This document shows, piece by piece, positions 62,101-64,000 of a stretch of DNA of 64,000 nt (positions are counted from its first letter, which is position 1; every line of letters starts with the position of its first letter). The notes below the pieces were generated by a model that was given only the letters and a program-made list of their open reading frames with translations, did no database searches and was not told where the DNA came from. Made by a program: the position numbers and the translations under genes. This stretch comes from Kryptolebias marmoratus (lineage: Eukaryota > Chordata > Actinopteri > Cyprinodontiformes > Rivulidae). The stretch lies in contig NC_051433.1 of NCBI RefSeq assembly GCF_001649575.2, positions 12,630,301 to 12,694,300 of the forward strand, in the 5' to 3' direction.

Positions 62101-64000
62101 TTCTGTGAAACACTTATCCCAAAATTTTCTTTCATTTGTGAGCAGCTGTTTGGTTTCCTGAGAAATGTACGTGCTTCTCAAATTTACTCAGAAGAATATA
62201 AAGATTATCTCATCAATGAGTCTATAATTTACACCAAGTCTATAGCTTTATTTTCGCTTTTTGTTTCTGAGTGACGGACTAAAACGGTGCTTTGTAAGCA
62301 ATGGCAGTGAAGTAGTTAGGTGTAGTGACAGCTATTTTTGATGCATTTCAAACAACGTTCAGAGATCATCTTAACTTTTGGTTGAAATGATCTAGTTAAA
62401 GAACTAAATTAGTGTTTTCATACACTGATTTAAGAAAGTGTATTAGTGGCTGGTCTAATTCCTGACAAAAACGTTGGGGCTCGCTGTTAAAAAGCTGCAC
62501 TCGGCCCACCGCATCACTAGTCAGACGTCATGCATCACCTGTTAGCAGCATCAATATTGCGTCTAATGCATCTCACCACAGTGCTTTTTCCAGCTGAAGT
62601 CTTTCCTTTTAGCAGCTTTAACAATTTCTTCATCTGCTGTTCTTCTAAGTCATCCTTTAGTTGACTGTATTTATTAAAATCCATCTTTTGTTTTTAGCCT
62701 CAGTGTTTTCCCCCATTAGTTTTCGGAGTAGACAATAACTAATCAATAACACTTGGCCGCGTCAGTAACGGTTGAAAGCTCCTGAGTGCGCTGATCTTAA
62801 TGTTCAGTAAATGTTAAACTTGGTTTGTAAATCTGTTTGTGCACGTATTTACGTGAAGTATGGTTGGGGCTTTTAAATCCAAACAGTTTTTTTGTAAACC
62901 ATTTAGACTGTAAACTTGAAAGTGACTTAAAAGTGGGTTGAAGGCTTGTTTTTCTAATCTGTATTTTTTCAGGTTTATCAAACACTTGGATCGTGGCTAC
63001 AATTCATGTGCGAGAACGGATTTTTTCTTCACTCCGCTGTCGTCCTCCAAGCTGGCCAAGAAAAGAGAAGAGGCCATAGAAAGGGCCAGGAGGGAGGCTG
63101 AGCTCAGTGCTCGCCAAGAACGTGAAAGGGAGAGAGACCGGGAGAAAGACAGGGAGAGAGACCGCGAAAGGGATGCTGATAGAAACTCTGTAAGCGAAAT
63201 ATTCCCTTCATTTGTGTTTGTTTTTCAAGCATCTTTCAGACAAAACAGTCATAATTCGTCTCCCTTTTGTGTCTTTGCTTTCAGAGAGCCTCCAGCTCCT
63301 CCCACGACAGCCGCATAAGTGAGGTGCAAATGGTAGCTCAAGTCCACGGGCGCCCCTCCTTTGAGCCGCCGCCCGCCACTGTAGCAGCCGTGCCACCCTA
63401 CATCGGTCCAGACACGGCAGCCATGCGCACCCTGAATGACTACGCTCGACCCCACGTTATGTCCCCCACCAACCGCAACCATCCTTTCTACATGTCCCTG
63501 AGCGCCGGGGACCCCGTGCTGACCTACCACATGCCTGGCCTGTACACCGCCGAGCCCAGCCTCAGAGAGCGCGAGCTGAGGAACCTCAGAGACCGGGAGC
63601 TCCGCGAGAGGATGAAACCAGGCTTCGAGGTGAAACCCCCAGACCTGGAAACGTTGCACCCATCAGCCAACCCCATAGAGCATTTTGCGCGACATGGGGC
63701 TTTGGGTCTTCCTCACATACCCGGGCCTTCCCACCCCTTTGTGCCCTTCCATCCCGGCCTGAGTCATCTGGAGCGAGAGAGGCTGGCCCTGGCGGGGCCC
63801 CAGCTGCGCCCGGAGCTGACTTACGCCGAGCGGCTCACCGCAGAGCGGCTCCACGCTGAGAGGATGGCATCTGTGGCCACGGATCCGGCTGCTCGGCTGC
63901 AGATGCTCAATGTGACGCCTCATCACCACCAACACTCTCATATCCACTCCCACCTGCACCTCCACCAACAGGACCCCCTCGGTCAAGGTGGAGTTCATTT
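56166..64000 (+). CDS. rere: arginine-glutamic acid dipeptide repeats protein (atrophin-2), 3' truncated by window
   Basis: Nuclear receptor co-regulator linking HDAC1/2 to transcription. Exons: 56166-56191, 56997-57045, 58175-58299, 58502-58601, 58708-58806, 59121-59201, 59310-59463, 59561-59647, 59733-59926, 60113-60235, 60493-60603, 60771-61873, 62973-63189 and 63285 past the edge; all phases agree, about 1,061 codons so far. The start MDDLFSPRR splices into [16 protein letters not shown]. Order: ELM2 (about 10-130), SANT ([19 protein letters not shown], about 134-178), GATA-type finger (CGHC ... LLCTTC, about 234-258), acidic Ser-rich segment, Pro-rich region (about 400-735), the RE-dipeptide stretch (about 785-815) and the atrophin domain ([34 protein letters not shown]). 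The long form's N-terminal BAH domain is absent. Teleosts often carry rerea and rereb; I cannot say which. Confidence 0.92.
57270..57970 (+). repeat. Tc1-like dispersed repeat in rere intron
   Basis: Starts near GTTGTCCAGGCTTTCTGAAG (shared with 7600-7860). It continues AGGAGCTATCTACAGCCAGT, AAACATCAGTCAAGACCACT, ATATTACAAGAGAGTCTGGC and TTTTGCACAGCGCC. I recall these strings from non-autonomous relatives of fish Tc1-like elements. No transposase frame is left. Confidence 0.45.

Overview
The window is nuclear DNA from a ray-finned fish. Its genes have many short exons with GT-AG introns, the non-coding DNA is AT-rich with many microsatellites, and it carries repeats typical of teleosts (tRNA-derived SINEs, L2-like LINE pieces, a palindromic hAT-type MITE). 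It is probably a percomorph, but I cannot name the species from sequence alone. I assembled exons by hand and checked reading phase at every junction.

Layout, left to right. (1) 1-4140 is AT-rich non-coding DNA with one promoter-like patch near 1.2-1.4 kb. (2) 4.1-18.6 kb holds frs3 on the + strand: a GC-rich promoter, an untranslated exon, five coding exons (611 aa) and a roughly 6 kb 3' UTR. Its 5' intron carries an array of five related hairpins (5693-6438), the most unexplained structure here. (3) 20.4-31.6 kb holds a + strand SLC6 transporter pseudogene of the GABA/taurine/betaine subgroup. It is nearly complete but carries a nonsense codon, a 2-nt frameshift and a destroyed splice donor. 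(4) 32.4-35.6 kb holds ppil1 on the - strand (four coding exons, 166 aa), tail-to-tail with the pseudogene. (5) 39.8-47.5 kb holds an intact + strand SLC6 paralogue (14 exons, 586 aa) with the same exon plan as the pseudogene, so the two look like a duplicated pair. (6) 49.2-54.5 kb holds eno1 (11 coding exons, 432 aa). (7) From 56.2 kb past the right edge lies rere. It begins with a nine-residue exon that splices straight into the ELM2 domain, and the space back to eno1 has no visible BAH-domain exons.

The genes are not a pathway: an FGF/neurotrophin receptor adaptor, a spliceosomal cyclophilin, solute transporters, a glycolytic enzyme and a nuclear co-regulator. The eno1-rere adjacency is the vertebrate arrangement (human 1p36). 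frs3 and ppil1 both map to human 6p21, so the window probably spans an old teleost synteny join. Introns and spacers are heavily occupied by transposon remnants, and a 16-N assembly gap sits inside one of them.
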